Assembly: GCA_034520725.1 (NCBI GenBank)
Contig: JAXHNH010000013.1
Location: 62,001 to 126,000, forward strand
DNA: 64,000 nt
DNA from: Gracilimonas sp034520725
GTDB lineage: Bacteria > Bacteroidota > Rhodothermia > Balneolales > Balneolaceae
Reading direction: 5' to 3'
The notes under the pieces are model-generated. The model was not told the DNA's origin. It worked only from the letters and a program-made list of their open reading frames with translations, and did not search any database. Below are positions 45,115 through 55,401 of this stretch, piece after piece (positions within the stretch are counted from its first letter, which is position 1; the number at the start of each line of letters is the position of its first letter). The position numbers and the translations under genes are program-made.

Positions 45115-45911
45115 ATGAATCATACGAACTTAATGACAAAAGAATTACTGGATACAGCCATTGAAATTGCCCGTATTGGAGGGGAACATACCCTTAAATA
45201 CTTTAAGAAAGATATAAACATTATTTCAAAAGAAGATGATACGCCGGTTACGGTTGCTGATCGTGAAACTGAACAAGTTATACGGAAGGAAATATTGAAA
45301 CGATATCCCGATCATGGTATTGTTGGAGAAGAGTTTGGCAAAACCAACGAAGGCAGTAACATTACATGGGTGTTGGATCCCATTGATGGGACCAAGTCGT
45401 TTATCCATGGGGTTCCGTTTTATACCACGCTAATTGGAGTTTTGATTGATAATGAACCTCAGGTAGGCATAATTTACGCCCCGGCACTGGATGAACTTTG
45501 TGCTGCCGGTATAGGACTTGGAGGCGTCACTTTTAATGGAGAACCTTGCAGGGTCAGCGAGACCGAAAAACTCGAAGTGAAGCCACATTCCTGGTGACCG
45601 AGATCGATCGGTTCAGGCAAATGGGGCAGCAAGAGCTATTTCAGGAACTTTTGGACCGAACTAAGCTTCACAGAACATGGGGTGATGCCTATGGTCACAT
45701 GATGGTGGCCACAGGTCGTGCAGATCTGATGTATGATCCCGAACTGAATATTTGGGATGCCGCCGCGTTACTTCCGGTAGTTAAAGAAGCCGGTGGAATT
45801 TTCAGTGATGTTAAAGGAGAACAAACCATACATTCAGGTAATGGATACTCCACCAATCAGTTTTTATATCCGGAATTAAAAAAAATCTTTGGAGAACACT
45901 TTTCAGAATGA
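45115..45911 (+). CDS. hisN: Inositol-monophosphatase-family phosphatase, probable histidinol-phosphatase (frameshift)
   Basis: About 265 residues after repair. The Mg-dependent phosphatase motifs are GEEFG (first metal Glu), WVLDPIDGTKSFIHG (motif A with the DPIDGT ligands) and, after the break, WDAAALLPVVKEAGG (motif B). The GTKSFIHGVPFYTTLIGV form is typical of the HisN branch that removes phosphate from histidinol phosphate, rather than SuhB. The first frame stops at 45597 and the second carries EATFLVTEIDRF; one base is missing near 45573-45580. The stop overlaps the next start (ATGA), which suggests coupling. Confidence 0.8.
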
Positions 45912-48187
45912 AGAAATCAATTGCTTTCATACTATTTCTGTTTGCTTTATCCAGTCAGCTTTTTGCGCAAAATGAGGGTGCGGTTTGGCAATATTCGGCT
46001 TATCCGGACCTGCCATTTACCATAGACAAGATTGATCTGGAGATGAGTGTTGATCCTCAACAGCCATTACTGGTGGGTAAAGGAACCTATATGGTGATCT
46101 CAAAAGATCCGAAACTGGCGAGGATCGTTTTCAATACGGCAGAAACTCAGATCGAAAGTATTCTTATAAACGGTGACCAAGCTGATTTTGCCGTATCTTC
46201 AGATTCATTGATCATTGCATTAGCTGATACCTTAACAACAGGTGACGGTGCAGAGCTTACCATTAATTGGACCACTAATTCCCGATATGGTATGAATAAG
46301 GATGTGTATGGCAATGTATGGAGCTCGCTGAACCCCAAAAAGCCGACGCTATTGGATCCCTCTTCCTGATCATCCCGAGGTGACATTCCTATTGAATGCT
46401 ACATATACTATTCCTACAGAACTTGAGCTTGTTTCTCATGGCACCAAAGTTACGGATGAACTTTCTTCTGTAGATCAAAAAACGGTTCAATGGGATTCCG
46501 GAGAAAAGATTCCTGTCACCGGCCTTACCTTTTCATTAGGTAATTATGAAACCATCAGTGCAAGAGCAGGGGTTAAACAGGTAAATCTGTATGCCAATGA
46601 AAATGCTTTGCTTCCGGAAGTAAGGGAAGGATTGCTGGACATAGCTGTTTCTGCGTTTAAAAACTATGAACAAAAGGTGTCGCTTGAATTTCCTTACCGT
46701 TCCCTGAATATAGTCGTACTTCCGGATCATCACTGGGAAGAGGTACACTCGGGGGCTGGTGTTATCTATTTATATCAAAATCTGGGTTCGTTGGCTACAC
46801 AATTGAGACGAGGAATAGCTGAACAATGGTTCGGTAATTACCACCGCTATTTGAATACCACTGACAACAGGTATGAATTCATCAAAGTACTTTTGGCCGG
46901 CTCCAATAATACTGAGCAGCTTAAAAATGAGGATGATCTGCAGTCTATACACCGTTGGAACATCTGGGAATCAGGGGTGAATTACATCAATGAACAATAT
47001 ATGAAAGAAGTGATAGAGGGATCTTTTGCTGATATGTTACGGCAGCTTGAAGGAGTGACCGGATGGGAAGATTATGCTGATATCTGGTATGATAAAACCG
47101 GCTATTACTGGGCAGCATTGCCACAACCTGAAGTAACTGAGAGAGAAGAAAAGATTGTATCTGACAACGATTTGATCTATAACGTTGATTACGTTTATGA
47201 TGAGCTTAACGGTAGTCTAATGCTTGTTTTTGAAGCAGAAGGAATTCCTATAGAAACTCTGGTCTCTATTGAGGCAACGGCCTACAGTTTTACGGACACC
47301 ACAAAAACAGAGTTTACCTTTACAGGATCTGAAGATACCGTGGGTGTAAATCTGAACTCAGGCATTGACTACATGACAATTCGGACACCTGAACATCCTG
47401 ATCTGGTTCTGAATGAAACCAAACCCTTTATGTTCTGGATCAGTCAGTTGAGGGATAAAGACCCTGAAAACCGCGCTCAGGCTGCAAAGGCGCTACAGGC
47501 TTTTAGTGATAATCCGGACCTGCAGCTGGCATTAAGAGACGTAATGGGACAGGAGCAGAATGAGGATGTAAGAGCCGCAATGCTGGAGACTTTGTCATCC
47601 ATTACTAAAGATGCCACCGGAACGGAAGAAACATTCATTGGTTACGTTAATTCTGAAAATGTGGCTACACAGCTGTCAGGTTTGAAAGCATTGGCCAATT
47701 ACGAAGGCAATGAATCGGCTGCCTATACAGTGAGGAACAAACTGATAAGGACCGATGTGGATACTGTTTTCAACACAGGATTGAGGTCATATGTACAGAT
47801 CGCTCCGCTGACTGATTTAATCAGTCTGGCTGAACGATTCCAGAGTAGCGGTGAGGATGACATGAAAGCACTTAAAACCTTAAAAACTGTAATAGCCGAT
47901 GATACCACCGGTTCAGCCCTGCAGGTCACAGACCGATATGCATTGGGTAATTTGATTCAGTAAGAAAAGAAGCTCTTCAGCTGCTTATCGATAACAACAC
48001 AAGCTCAGATTACTGGAATGAAACGCTGAACGTTTTGAAAGAAGACAGGGATGCAAGAATACGCTACAAGGCACTTGATGCAGTTAAATTCCTGGAAAGC
48101 AGCCAGAAAAATGAGTTGCTATCATCGATGCTTAATGAAGAGCTTGATCCCAGGGTAATAAGGAAGATCATAGAGTTACAGAATTAG
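45908..48187 (+). CDS. M1 aminopeptidase-like protein without the zinc motif, with HEAT-type repeats (two frameshifts)
   Basis: About 758 residues in three pieces: 45908-46369, 46380-47963 and a tail reading VRKEALQLLIDNN to 48187. There is a signal peptide (FLFALSSQLFAQ). The N-terminal beta domain and the central part follow aminopeptidase N, but where HELAHQWFGN is expected the frame reads RRGIAEQWFGN, so His, Glu and His are all changed, and the GAMEN loop is also lost. From about residue 500, repeated helix pairs (DPENRAQAAKALQAF, EDVRAAMLETLSSI) look like HEAT repeats. It is therefore probably a non-catalytic binding protein. Indels lie near 46355-46368 and 47961. Confidence 0.7.
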
Positions 48188-48264
48188 CACAAAAGGGTGG
48201 ATGTGCTTTTAGCTGTGGTTTGGTCTCCTTATAATCAAAATTCACAGTCACAAAATGCTGAAAA

Positions 48265-48710
48265 ATGAAAACATCTATCTTAACGCTCTTTTTATTTTCA
48301 TTAAGTCTAACACTTTATGCGCAACCTGCCAATGATGAGAACGCCCTCACTGATCTGCTGAATGAATTTCTTGAAGGTGCTTCCTACAACGATCCCGAGA
48401 TCCATGACCGATTTTGGGCTGAAGATCTGATCTACACCGGGTCTGCCGGTAACCGCACAGTGAAATTTCCGCAGGTTAATGAGCTTGATATGACCGATCC
48501 AGCGGATTACGGTCCCGAGCCCCGGAAGTAAAGTATCATGGAGAAGAGATACAGGTCAATTTATATGGAAATGCTGCAGTCGTTGCATTTAAATTAGTAG
48601 CTGTTAATTCAACTTCAGGTGAGAGAACGGAATATTATAATACCGGTACTTTTCTTAAGAGAGATGGGAAATGGAAAGCAGTGTCCTGGCAGGCAACCCG
48701 AATACCTTAA
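48265..48710 (+). CDS. Secreted SnoaL/DUF4440-like NTF2-fold protein (frameshift)
   Basis: About 147 residues after repair. A signal peptide (MKTSILTLFLFSLSLTLYAQ) precedes ALTDLLNEFLEGASYNDPEIHDRFWAEDLIYTGSAG (split), the helix and first strands of a DUF4440/SnoaL fold. The frame breaks at 48520-48531 after DYGPEP and resumes as VKYHGEEIQVNLYGNAAVVAFKL (split) to RDGKWKAVSWQATRIP, the usual final strands. Binding or catalytic role unknown. A terminator follows at 48731-48760. Confidence 0.7.
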
Positions 48711-48730
48711 AAAACCTACTTTCATAAAAA

Positions 48731-48760
48731 AAGCAGTTCCGATTCTGACCGGAACTGCTT
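48731..48760. terminator. Bidirectional terminator between two convergent genes
   Basis: Perfect 11-base stem AAGCAGTTCCG/CGGAACTGCTT (48731-48741, 48750-48760) with an eight-base loop. A7 before it gives a T tract on the minus strand; the plus-strand side ends in TT only. It serves the ice-binding-type gene and probably also the NTF2-fold gene. Confidence 0.8.
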
Positions 48761-48812
48761 TAAGTGTTACATAGAATGTGCACTTACTTCTTTAACGAAG
48801 TTTCAGAATTAT

Positions 48813-49908
48813 TTATTGAGGCTGAACCACTGTGTTTCCATCCAATGCAACGGCAGTTTGAGCTAGCATACGGCCATTCAGAGTAGCACCAGTATTCATG
48901 GTAATACCCGTCATAGATAAGATGATGCCTTCAAATTTGGCAGTTGTTCCAATTGTAACTTCACCGGCAACCACCCAAAAAACGTTTGCGGCTTGTGCGC
49001 CATCACTCAGTATAATCTCTACGTCTGAGCTTAAGTTTAAGTTCTCAGCTATTTGAAAGATCCATACATCCTCAGCACCACCGGATAAGGTAATACTTGT
49101 TGGTACGGTTACCGTATTTGTCCATTTATAAAGGCCTGGAGAAAGTGTTCTTCCACCAATATTTCCGTCATATAATTCAAGGAAATCGGGGGTTACACGA
49201 CCTTCAGCATCGGTATAGGCTGTGATCATGTTGTCAACGGCTGTAGTTAGATTAGAAGGAGTTGGGTCGGTCATGTCAGCTGCATATAATTTTCCGGTTA
49301 CCTGGTCGGATGTAGCAAAACCGTTATCATTGGTTAATGCAAAACCTGTGATAAAAGAAGTAGCTGCGGGACTTAATCCCAGATCACCAGTTATTGCAGA
49401 TGTAGGGACGTTAGTAATAGCTGTTTTGGCTAGAATAACATAGTTGGCTGCAGTTCCAAGATCTACTGTTGCTAAAGGTTCATCAGAACTCACAGTTGTG
49501 AAACTCCACTCAGTATTTGACTCCAAAGCAACACCCTGTGCACTTTCTGCACCTGTGGTAATGTTTGCGGATAAACTTCACCTGGCTGCAAGAGTGTTTG
49601 TGGAAGTATATGTTGCCGTCGTTCCTGTATAACTTACAGTTCCCGGTACGGTAGTTGACCCTTGTTCTAAAGTGAATGTGTTATCATTTATTGTTGTAGG
49701 GTCCATAGCTTCACTGAAAGTAACGGTGACTGCTACGTTTCGTACAACATCTGTATCGTTATTTTCAGGACTCGTAGATAATACTGTTGGAGCATCTATA
49801 TCAGGACCTAAGTTTGTATTATTATCATTGTCGCATCCCACCACTAAAACAGCCATAAAAAGCGCTGTATAAGCAGAGTATTTAAATATTTTGTCAAAAT
49901 AATTTCAT
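48813..49908 (-). CDS. DUF3494 ice-binding-type lipoprotein with an Ig-like domain (indels)
   Basis: About 365 residues. The signal peptide and lipobox (MAVLVVGC) lead into an SbsA-type bacterial Ig domain (TVLSTSPENNDTDVVRNVAVTVTFSEAMDPTTI, split) and then a DUF3494 domain (TVDLGTAANYVILAKTAI, TVPTSITLSGGAEDVWIFQIAENL, split, and NVFWVVAGEVTIG). DUF3494 proteins bind ice in polar microbes, but many in non-polar species act as adhesins. An in-frame stop at 49578-49580 is explained by two compensating indels (LAAGEVY is expected), and ATG 49906-49908 needs one base removed from a T run. It has its own terminator. Confidence 0.7.
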
Positions 49909-49979
49909 AGTTTTTTCAAATAAGAAGGGGAAAGGCCGGTGGTTTTTTAATTTCTCACTTTAAAAAAGAACATAAAAAA

Positions 49980-50005
49980 GGGGATAAGACTACCTTCTTA
50001 TCCCC
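49980..50005 (-). terminator. Terminator of the ABC exporter operon
   Basis: Perfect nine-base stem GGGGATAAG/CTTATCCCC (49980-49988, 49997-50005) with an eight-base loop and T6 following on the minus strand. It lies 26 bases after the permease stop. Confidence 0.8.
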
Positions 50006-50030
50006 AAATACCCTAAACCGTATCCCAAAT

Positions 50031-51321
50031 CTAGCTTTGTTTGATCCATTTAGCCAGATCTTTAAAACTTGGCTTTTTGCCATACATCAATATTCCCACA
50101 CGATAGATACGGGCAGCCAGCCACATGATCCCCAGAAAGGTCAGGATCATAAGCAGAATGGATACCACGATTTGCCAGGCCGGAACTGAAGTCGAAGCAA
50201 TTCTTGAGATCATGTTGATAGGGGATGTGAGTGGAAAAATAGACACAAAGGTTGAGAGTGATGAGTCCGGTGCCTGCATCACTTTTGTATTTAAGAAATA
50301 CGCAATAAAGATCGGCATACCAACAATAGGCATAAACTGCTGTGTATCCTGCTCGTTATCAACAGCTGCGCCAATGGCAGCAAACATGGCACTGTAGATC
50401 AGGAATCCGAGAAAAAAGAATAGCAGGAAATATATAAAAATAGCCGGTTCTATAACTAAATTGTCGAGCATGGCGGGATCAAAAGCCTCACTTGCGGCCT
50501 CACGTAGGAAGGGAGTCCATCTGTGCATCCACGATCATGGCTGCAACCGGAGCTGCTGCAATAGAGAGGCCGGTGTAAAACAAAATCCAGATACCAAACT
50601 GAGTGAGAGCTATTGACAAGACACCAAATAATTTACCAAACATGAGTTCAATAGGTTTCACCGAAGAGGCGATAACTTCCAGTACCCGGTTGGTCTTTTC
50701 CTCGATCACGCTGCGCATTAGCAAGGCTCCGTAGAAAAAGATCCCAAAGAAAATGAGGAGACCAAGTACAAACCCAAGTGCGGAGGCGAAAACGGTGTTG
50801 TCTTCAGATTCACCTTCTTCCGTAAGTTTTACGGCTTCCAAGCCGGTTCGGGTTTCAAAGATATCCCGAATTTCTTCGGATACATTCTGCCGGGTCAATC
50901 GCTCTTCCCGAACAGCTTCCCTGAGGTCTGACCGTACTGCTGACAGAAAGCTGAGTCCTCCACTTCCGCCGTGCACCAGGGTAGGTGATTTGGAGTGTTC
51001 GATCACAGAATCAGATAATATGATGTATCCGTCCAGATCACCTGCCTTGACCTTACTTCGGAGGTTTTCAACTGATTGATCGCTCACGTCGAAGTAACGT
51101 GTCTCATTCAGTTCTACCAATCTTTCAACCAGAACGTTGGTCTCATCGAGTATCCCAATGCGTTTTTCAACTTCTGTTTCCGAAATACTGATATACACGA
51201 TGATTCCCATGAAGGCCACAAAGGCGAGAGGCGTAAGTGCCGTAATGATGATGAAGGACTTACTTTTTACCCGGGTCAGATATTCTCTTTTTAGTACAAG
51301 CCAGATCTTATGTAAACTCAT
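50031..51321 (-). CDS. ABC-2 type permease, NatB-like (one frameshift)
   Basis: About 430 residues and six membrane segments when joined. The first helix follows KREYLTRVKSKSFIIITALTP, a common NatB/ABC-2 start. A large extracytoplasmic domain (about 50-180) follows, then VIEEKTNRVLEVIASSVKP, which is diagnostic for the family. The frame 50500-51321 ends AQMDSLPT, and the next (50031-50528) starts inside REAASEAFDP and holds the last helices; one indel at about 50505-50515 explains this. It forms an exporter with the ATPase gene upstream, with one base between them. The substrate is unknown; sodium and peptides are family precedents. Confidence 0.8.
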
Positions 51322-51322
51322 C

Positions 51323-52243
51323 TTATTTGATCTCCTCTTTTTTAATGTTGTCTTCTCCCACTGTGGAAATGAATATGTCGGTCAGCGATGGCTGAATGCG
51401 TTCAAATTTATGGATCTCAGAATGATCCATAGCCAATTTCAGAATGTCCTGCATGTTCTGATCGTTCAGCACGCGGATCTCAGCAAAATTTGTTGAGCGG
51501 TTATTTATGCGCACATCCTTAAGTTTATCGAGGAAAGAGCCGTCACCATCAAATTCCAGATTGATGGTGTTTTCACCAAAAGAACCCTTGATCTCCCTCA
51601 GCTTACCTGTCAGTACCGCTTTTCCATTGTTGAAAAGGCAAATGTCATCACACATCTGTTCCACCTGCTCCATGCGGTGGGTGGAGAACAAAATGGTCTT
51701 GCCATTGTCACGCAACTCAATGATGATCTCTTTTAGTGTCTCACTGTTGATGGGGTCCAATCCACTGAAGGGTTCATCAAAAATGTAGATATCCGGATCG
51801 TGAGCAATGGTGGCTATGAATTGAATCTTTTGCGACATGCCCTTGGAAAGCTCACTGACCTCTTTCTTTTTCCACTCTGTGGCACCAAAACGGTCGAGCC
51901 AGTAGTTAATGGCTTCTTTAGCATTCTGTCCGTTCATGCCTTTCAGCTGAGTCAGATACATCAGCTGATCCATCACCTTCATTTTCTTATACAGACCCCG
52001 TTCCTCGGGCATGTAGCCAATCATCTTTTGTGTTTCAGGGCTGGCTTCGATCCCATTGATCTCGATCGAGCCTGTGTCTGGGGTGAGAATGTAATTGATC
52101 ATCCGGATCGTAGTGGTCTTACCGGCCCCGTTTGGACCAAGTAGTCCAAATATTCGCCCCTTTTGAACCTCGAAACTGACGTCATTTACCGCCCGAGTTT
52201 TACCAAACGATTTACTGATACCGTTCACGTTTATTATAGCCAT
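51323..52243 (-). CDS. ABC transporter ATP-binding protein, NatA-like
   Basis: A 306-residue ATPase: Walker A GPNGAGKTT, Q-loop region YMPEERGLY, signature LSKGMSQKIQ (a variant LSGGQ), Walker B IYIFDEPFSGLD and H-loop STHRMEQ. The last 90 residues are the C-terminal domain typical of the NatA/DrrA group. I start at ATG 52243 (MAIINVNGISKSFG), because the 24 codons upstream are not like the family. It probably drives export with the permease immediately downstream. Confidence 0.85.
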   Translation of the reverse strand: MAIINVNGISKSFGKTRAVNDVSFEVQKGRIFGLLGPNGAGKTTTIRMINYILTPDTGSIEINGIEASPETQKMIGYMPEERGLYKKMKVMDQLMYLTQLKGMNGQNAKEAINYWLDRFGATEWKKKEVSELSKGMSQKIQFIATIAHDPDIYIFDEPFSGLDPINSETLKEIIIELRDNGKTILFSTHRMEQVEQMCDDICLFNNGKAVLTGKLREIKGSFGENTINLEFDGDGSFLDKLKDVRINNRSTNFAEIRVLNDQNMQDILKLAMDHSEIHKFERIQPSLTDIFISTVGEDNIKKEEIK

Positions 52244-52461
52244 GGTTTGATACTGTTGTTGATAGAAGTTTAATGGTGCAGATGATAAACAAAATGATGG
52301 AAGATGCAGAATCAAAATTTCGCATCAATTTTTATAATGGTTGTTATTAAATCATAAAATTTAGCCCAATAACCCCTTATTTATTTTGGAAGATGCCTAA
52401 AGATTGCTTATTTCTCATAACAAACAAGTAAACGAATAATCAGTTTAAAGGTTACACTAAA

Positions 52462-53901
52462 ATGCACATTGTTCATCTGAGTGCAGAATGTTATCCCGCT
52501 GCCAAAGCCGGCGGACTCGCAGATGTTGTTGGCTCACTTCCAAAATATCTGAATCAGATAGGCCATCACTGCGAGGTTGTTATTCCTAAATATCACAACC
52601 CCTGGATAGGGCGGCAAAGTTTTGAAACCGTACATGAAGGCTCCTTTATGATGGCTTCGGATGAGGTTTCCTATTCAGTGCAAAAGCTTGAAGACGACAA
52701 ACTCGGGTTTCCATTTTATGTGATCGACATTCCGGGCAGATTTGACCGTCCCGGTATTTATATTGATCCTTGGTCGGGTCATGGGTATTGGGATGAACTT
52801 GAACGATTTGTAAGCTTTCAGATCGCTTCGCTGGAGTGGCTGCAAGTACGCAAAGAAGATCCTGATCTGATTCATTGCCACGATCATCATACGGGTCTGA
52901 TTCCATTTATGACCTCGCAATGTAATCGCTATCGGGATATGAGCGATACGCCAACAGTCATCACCGTACATAATGCTGAGTACCATGGGGTGCACGATCT
53001 GGATATGTATCAATTGCTACCTGCATTCAATATTGATGAACTTGGTTTGCTTGAGTGGGATGGCAGGCTGAATTCACTGGCTACCGGTTTAAAGTGCGCG
53101 TGGAAGATCACAACCGTCTCGAAAAATTACATGACCGAGCTTACTGAAAATAGTAACGGACTTGAAATGTTGTTTGAGTACGAGCGGGGAAAATCTACCG
53201 GCATCGTCAATGGAATTGATACGGAAGTCTGGGATCCTTCAACAGATGAACTGGTTGAACATAATTTCAGCTATCGAAATCGCAAGAAGGGTAAAAGCCT
53301 CAATAAGAAGTATATATGTGAGCATTTCGAACTGAATCCGGATCATCCAACTATAGCTTTTATTGGTCGTTTAGTTCGCGAAAAGGGAGCAGATCTTTTA
53401 CCGGATCTCTTCAGGCAGGTTATGTATTCAGATCAGGAAGTGAATTTTATTTTACTGGGAACCGGAGATCCTCAGCTGCATCAGATCTTCACGCAGATGG
53501 AAGGTAATCACATGGGCTATTTTGATGCAACGCTCGAGTATAATGAGAAGTTAGCACATCAGATCTATGCCGGTTCTGATTTCATTATTATGCCTTCCCG
53601 GGTTGAGCCGTGTGGGTTAAATCAAATGTTTGCCATGCGTTATGGAACGGTGCCAATCGTAAGATCCGTTGGGGGGTTAAAGGATACAGTAAGGGATATT
53701 TCAGAAGAAGATGGATATGGGATTATTTTTGAGGATTTCAGTCTGGAAGCTGCCTCCAAAGCTATTAGTCGGGCAGTGGATCTTTACAAAGATTCTCAGA
53801 AATATTCAGAAGTCTTGAGTAGAATAATGAAGCTGGATTTTTCCTGGAAGCGTTCGGCACGGGAATATGAAGAAATGTATAAATCACTATTAAAGGATTA
53901 A
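52462..53901 (+). CDS. glgA: Glycogen synthase (ADP-glucose type, GT5)
   Basis: A 479-residue glucosyltransferase that extends alpha-1,4-glucan from ADP-glucose. N-terminal AKAGGLADVVGSLPK (the KxGGL substrate loop), DLIHCHDHHTGLIP, IVNGIDTEVWDP, and the C-terminal GT-B domain with RLVREKGADLL, MPSRVEPCGLNQMFAMRYG and VGGLKDTV all match GlgA. Ten bases separate it from glgC, giving a compact glycogen-storage operon. glgB and glgP are not in the window. Confidence 0.95.
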   Translation: MHIVHLSAECYPAAKAGGLADVVGSLPKYLNQIGHHCEVVIPKYHNPWIGRQSFETVHEGSFMMASDEVSYSVQKLEDDKLGFPFYVIDIPGRFDRPGIYIDPWSGHGYWDELERFVSFQIASLEWLQVRKEDPDLIHCHDHHTGLIPFMTSQCNRYRDMSDTPTVITVHNAEYHGVHDLDMYQLLPAFNIDELGLLEWDGRLNSLATGLKCAWKITTVSKNYMTELTENSNGLEMLFEYERGKSTGIVNGIDTEVWDPSTDELVEHNFSYRNRKKGKSLNKKYICEHFELNPDHPTIAFIGRLVREKGADLLPDLFRQVMYSDQEVNFILLGTGDPQLHQIFTQMEGNHMGYFDATLEYNEKLAHQIYAGSDFIIMPSRVEPCGLNQMFAMRYGTVPIVRSVGGLKDTVRDISEEDGYGIIFEDFSLEAASKAISRAVDLYKDSQKYSEVLSRIMKLDFSWKRSAREYEEMYKSLLKD

Positions 53902-53911
53902 ACAGGGTATT

Positions 53912-55186
53912 ATGAAAAGATCATCAGTTGTATCAGTCATTCTTGGAGGGGGAAGAGGTACACGCTTGTTCCCGTTAACGGATCATCGTTCAAAACCTGC
54001 AGTTCCGGTTGGGGGTAAATATCGATTGGTGGATATCCCGATCTCGAATTGCCTGAATTCTAATATTCGGCGGATCTACGTGTTGACGCAATTCAACTCC
54101 GCTTCGCTGAACAGACACATCAAGAACACCTATAACTTTGATGTGTTCAGCAGTGGTTTTGTTGATATTCTGGCGGCTGAGCAAACACCTGATAACACGG
54201 GCTGGTTTCAGGGAACTGCTGATGCCGTACGGCAATCGTTGCATCACATGGCCAATCATGAGCATGACTATGTACTGATCCTTTCCGGCGATCAGCTCTA
54301 TCAGATGGATTACCGCAAAATGATAGAGCGCCATCAGGAAAACAACGCTGACCTAACCGTGGCCACCATCCCGGTAAATGCAGATGATGCCACTGGCTTT
54401 GGGATCATGAAAACCAATAAGGAAGGCGTGATTGAAGATTTTGTAGAAAAACCTTCCACTGATGAGCTGGATACCTGGAAATCGGAAGTACCGGAACAAT
54501 ACAGATCTCAGGGTAAGGATTATCTGGCATCCATGGGTATCTATATCTTCAACAGAAAAGTGTTGAACAAACTGTTTGATGATAACCCGGATGCCATCGA
54601 TTTTGGCAAGGAGCTTATTCCAAAATGTGTTCACGGAGAGCAGAAAGTTTGTAGTTATGAATTCGGAGGCTATTGGACCGACATTGGAACTATCAAATCA
54701 TTTTATGATGCCAACCTCTCATTGACAGATACTATACCTGAATTTAACTTGTATGACAACGAAAATTTCATTTATACCCGCCCCCGTTTACTGCCACCAT
54801 CAAAACTAACAGGTACGACTCTGGAACATGCGTTGATCTCTGAAGGATGTATCATTGAGGCGAGCCGAATTGAGCGGTCTGTGATTGGGATCCGATCCCG
54901 AATTGGAAAAGGAACATCCATCGAAAATTCCATTGTTATGGGTAATGATATATTTCAGGCGAGGGAGGATATTGACAATGCCGGTTCCGACAAGCCCGCT
55001 ATGGGAATTGGACACCGTTGCTATCTCAGTAACTGCATCATTGATCGTAATGTAAGGATCGGAAATGATGTGCGGATCGTTGGCGCGGAGCATCTCGAGG
55101 ATGGCGACCACAAATATCACTATGTAAGAGATGGCATTATCATCGTTAAGAAGAAAACCACGATTCCTGATGGCACTACGATCTGA
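53912..55186 (+). CDS. glgC: Glucose-1-phosphate adenylyltransferase
   Basis: A 424-residue enzyme that makes ADP-glucose, the rate-limiting step of glycogen synthesis. It has the nucleotide loop GGGRGTRLFPLTDHRSKPAVPVGG (split motif), LSGDQLYQMDY, GIYIFNRKVL and FGGYWTDIGTIKSFYDANL (split), followed by a C-terminal left-handed beta helix (about 300-424) with hexapeptide-like repeats. The family is normally controlled by allosteric sugar phosphates. Second gene of the glgAC operon, closed by the terminator at 55336-55369. Confidence 0.95.
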   Translation: MKRSSVVSVILGGGRGTRLFPLTDHRSKPAVPVGGKYRLVDIPISNCLNSNIRRIYVLTQFNSASLNRHIKNTYNFDVFSSGFVDILAAEQTPDNTGWFQGTADAVRQSLHHMANHEHDYVLILSGDQLYQMDYRKMIERHQENNADLTVATIPVNADDATGFGIMKTNKEGVIEDFVEKPSTDELDTWKSEVPEQYRSQGKDYLASMGIYIFNRKVLNKLFDDNPDAIDFGKELIPKCVHGEQKVCSYEFGGYWTDIGTIKSFYDANLSLTDTIPEFNLYDNENFIYTRPRLLPPSKLTGTTLEHALISEGCIIEASRIERSVIGIRSRIGKGTSIENSIVMGNDIFQAREDIDNAGSDKPAMGIGHRCYLSNCIIDRNVRIGNDVRIVGAEHLEDGDHKYHYVRDGIIIVKKKTTIPDGTTI

Positions 55187-55335
55187 TAAGATCCATCAAT
55201 ATTCATTCCAATAGTTAATACTGATCTCTTAAGTTTTTAGCGAGCTTATATAATTCAAATATGGTGATATGTTTATCGAGCGATGACTTATGAGATGATA
55301 ATTAGGCCAATAATGGTTTAAGGCTACATAGCATA

Positions 55336-55369
55336 AAAAAGCCTCAACCCGAAAGGGAAGAGGCTTTTT
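55336..55369. terminator. Bidirectional terminator between glgC and sucD
   Basis: Ten-base stem AAAAAGCCTC/GAGGCTTTTT (55336-55345, 55360-55369) with an inner ccc/ggg pairing in its loop. A and T runs on both sides make it work for glgC on the plus strand and sucD on the minus strand. Confidence 0.85.
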
Positions 55370-55401
55370 AGTTTCCTAAGCAAACTAAAGAATTAAAGAA
55401 T

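Noticed and set aside
49578..49580. Stop-codon read-through or selenocysteine at the in-frame TGA in the DUF3494 gene
   Set aside because: No stem-loop follows, and two compensating indels give a normal Ig-domain end (LAAGEVY), consistent with other errors in the window.
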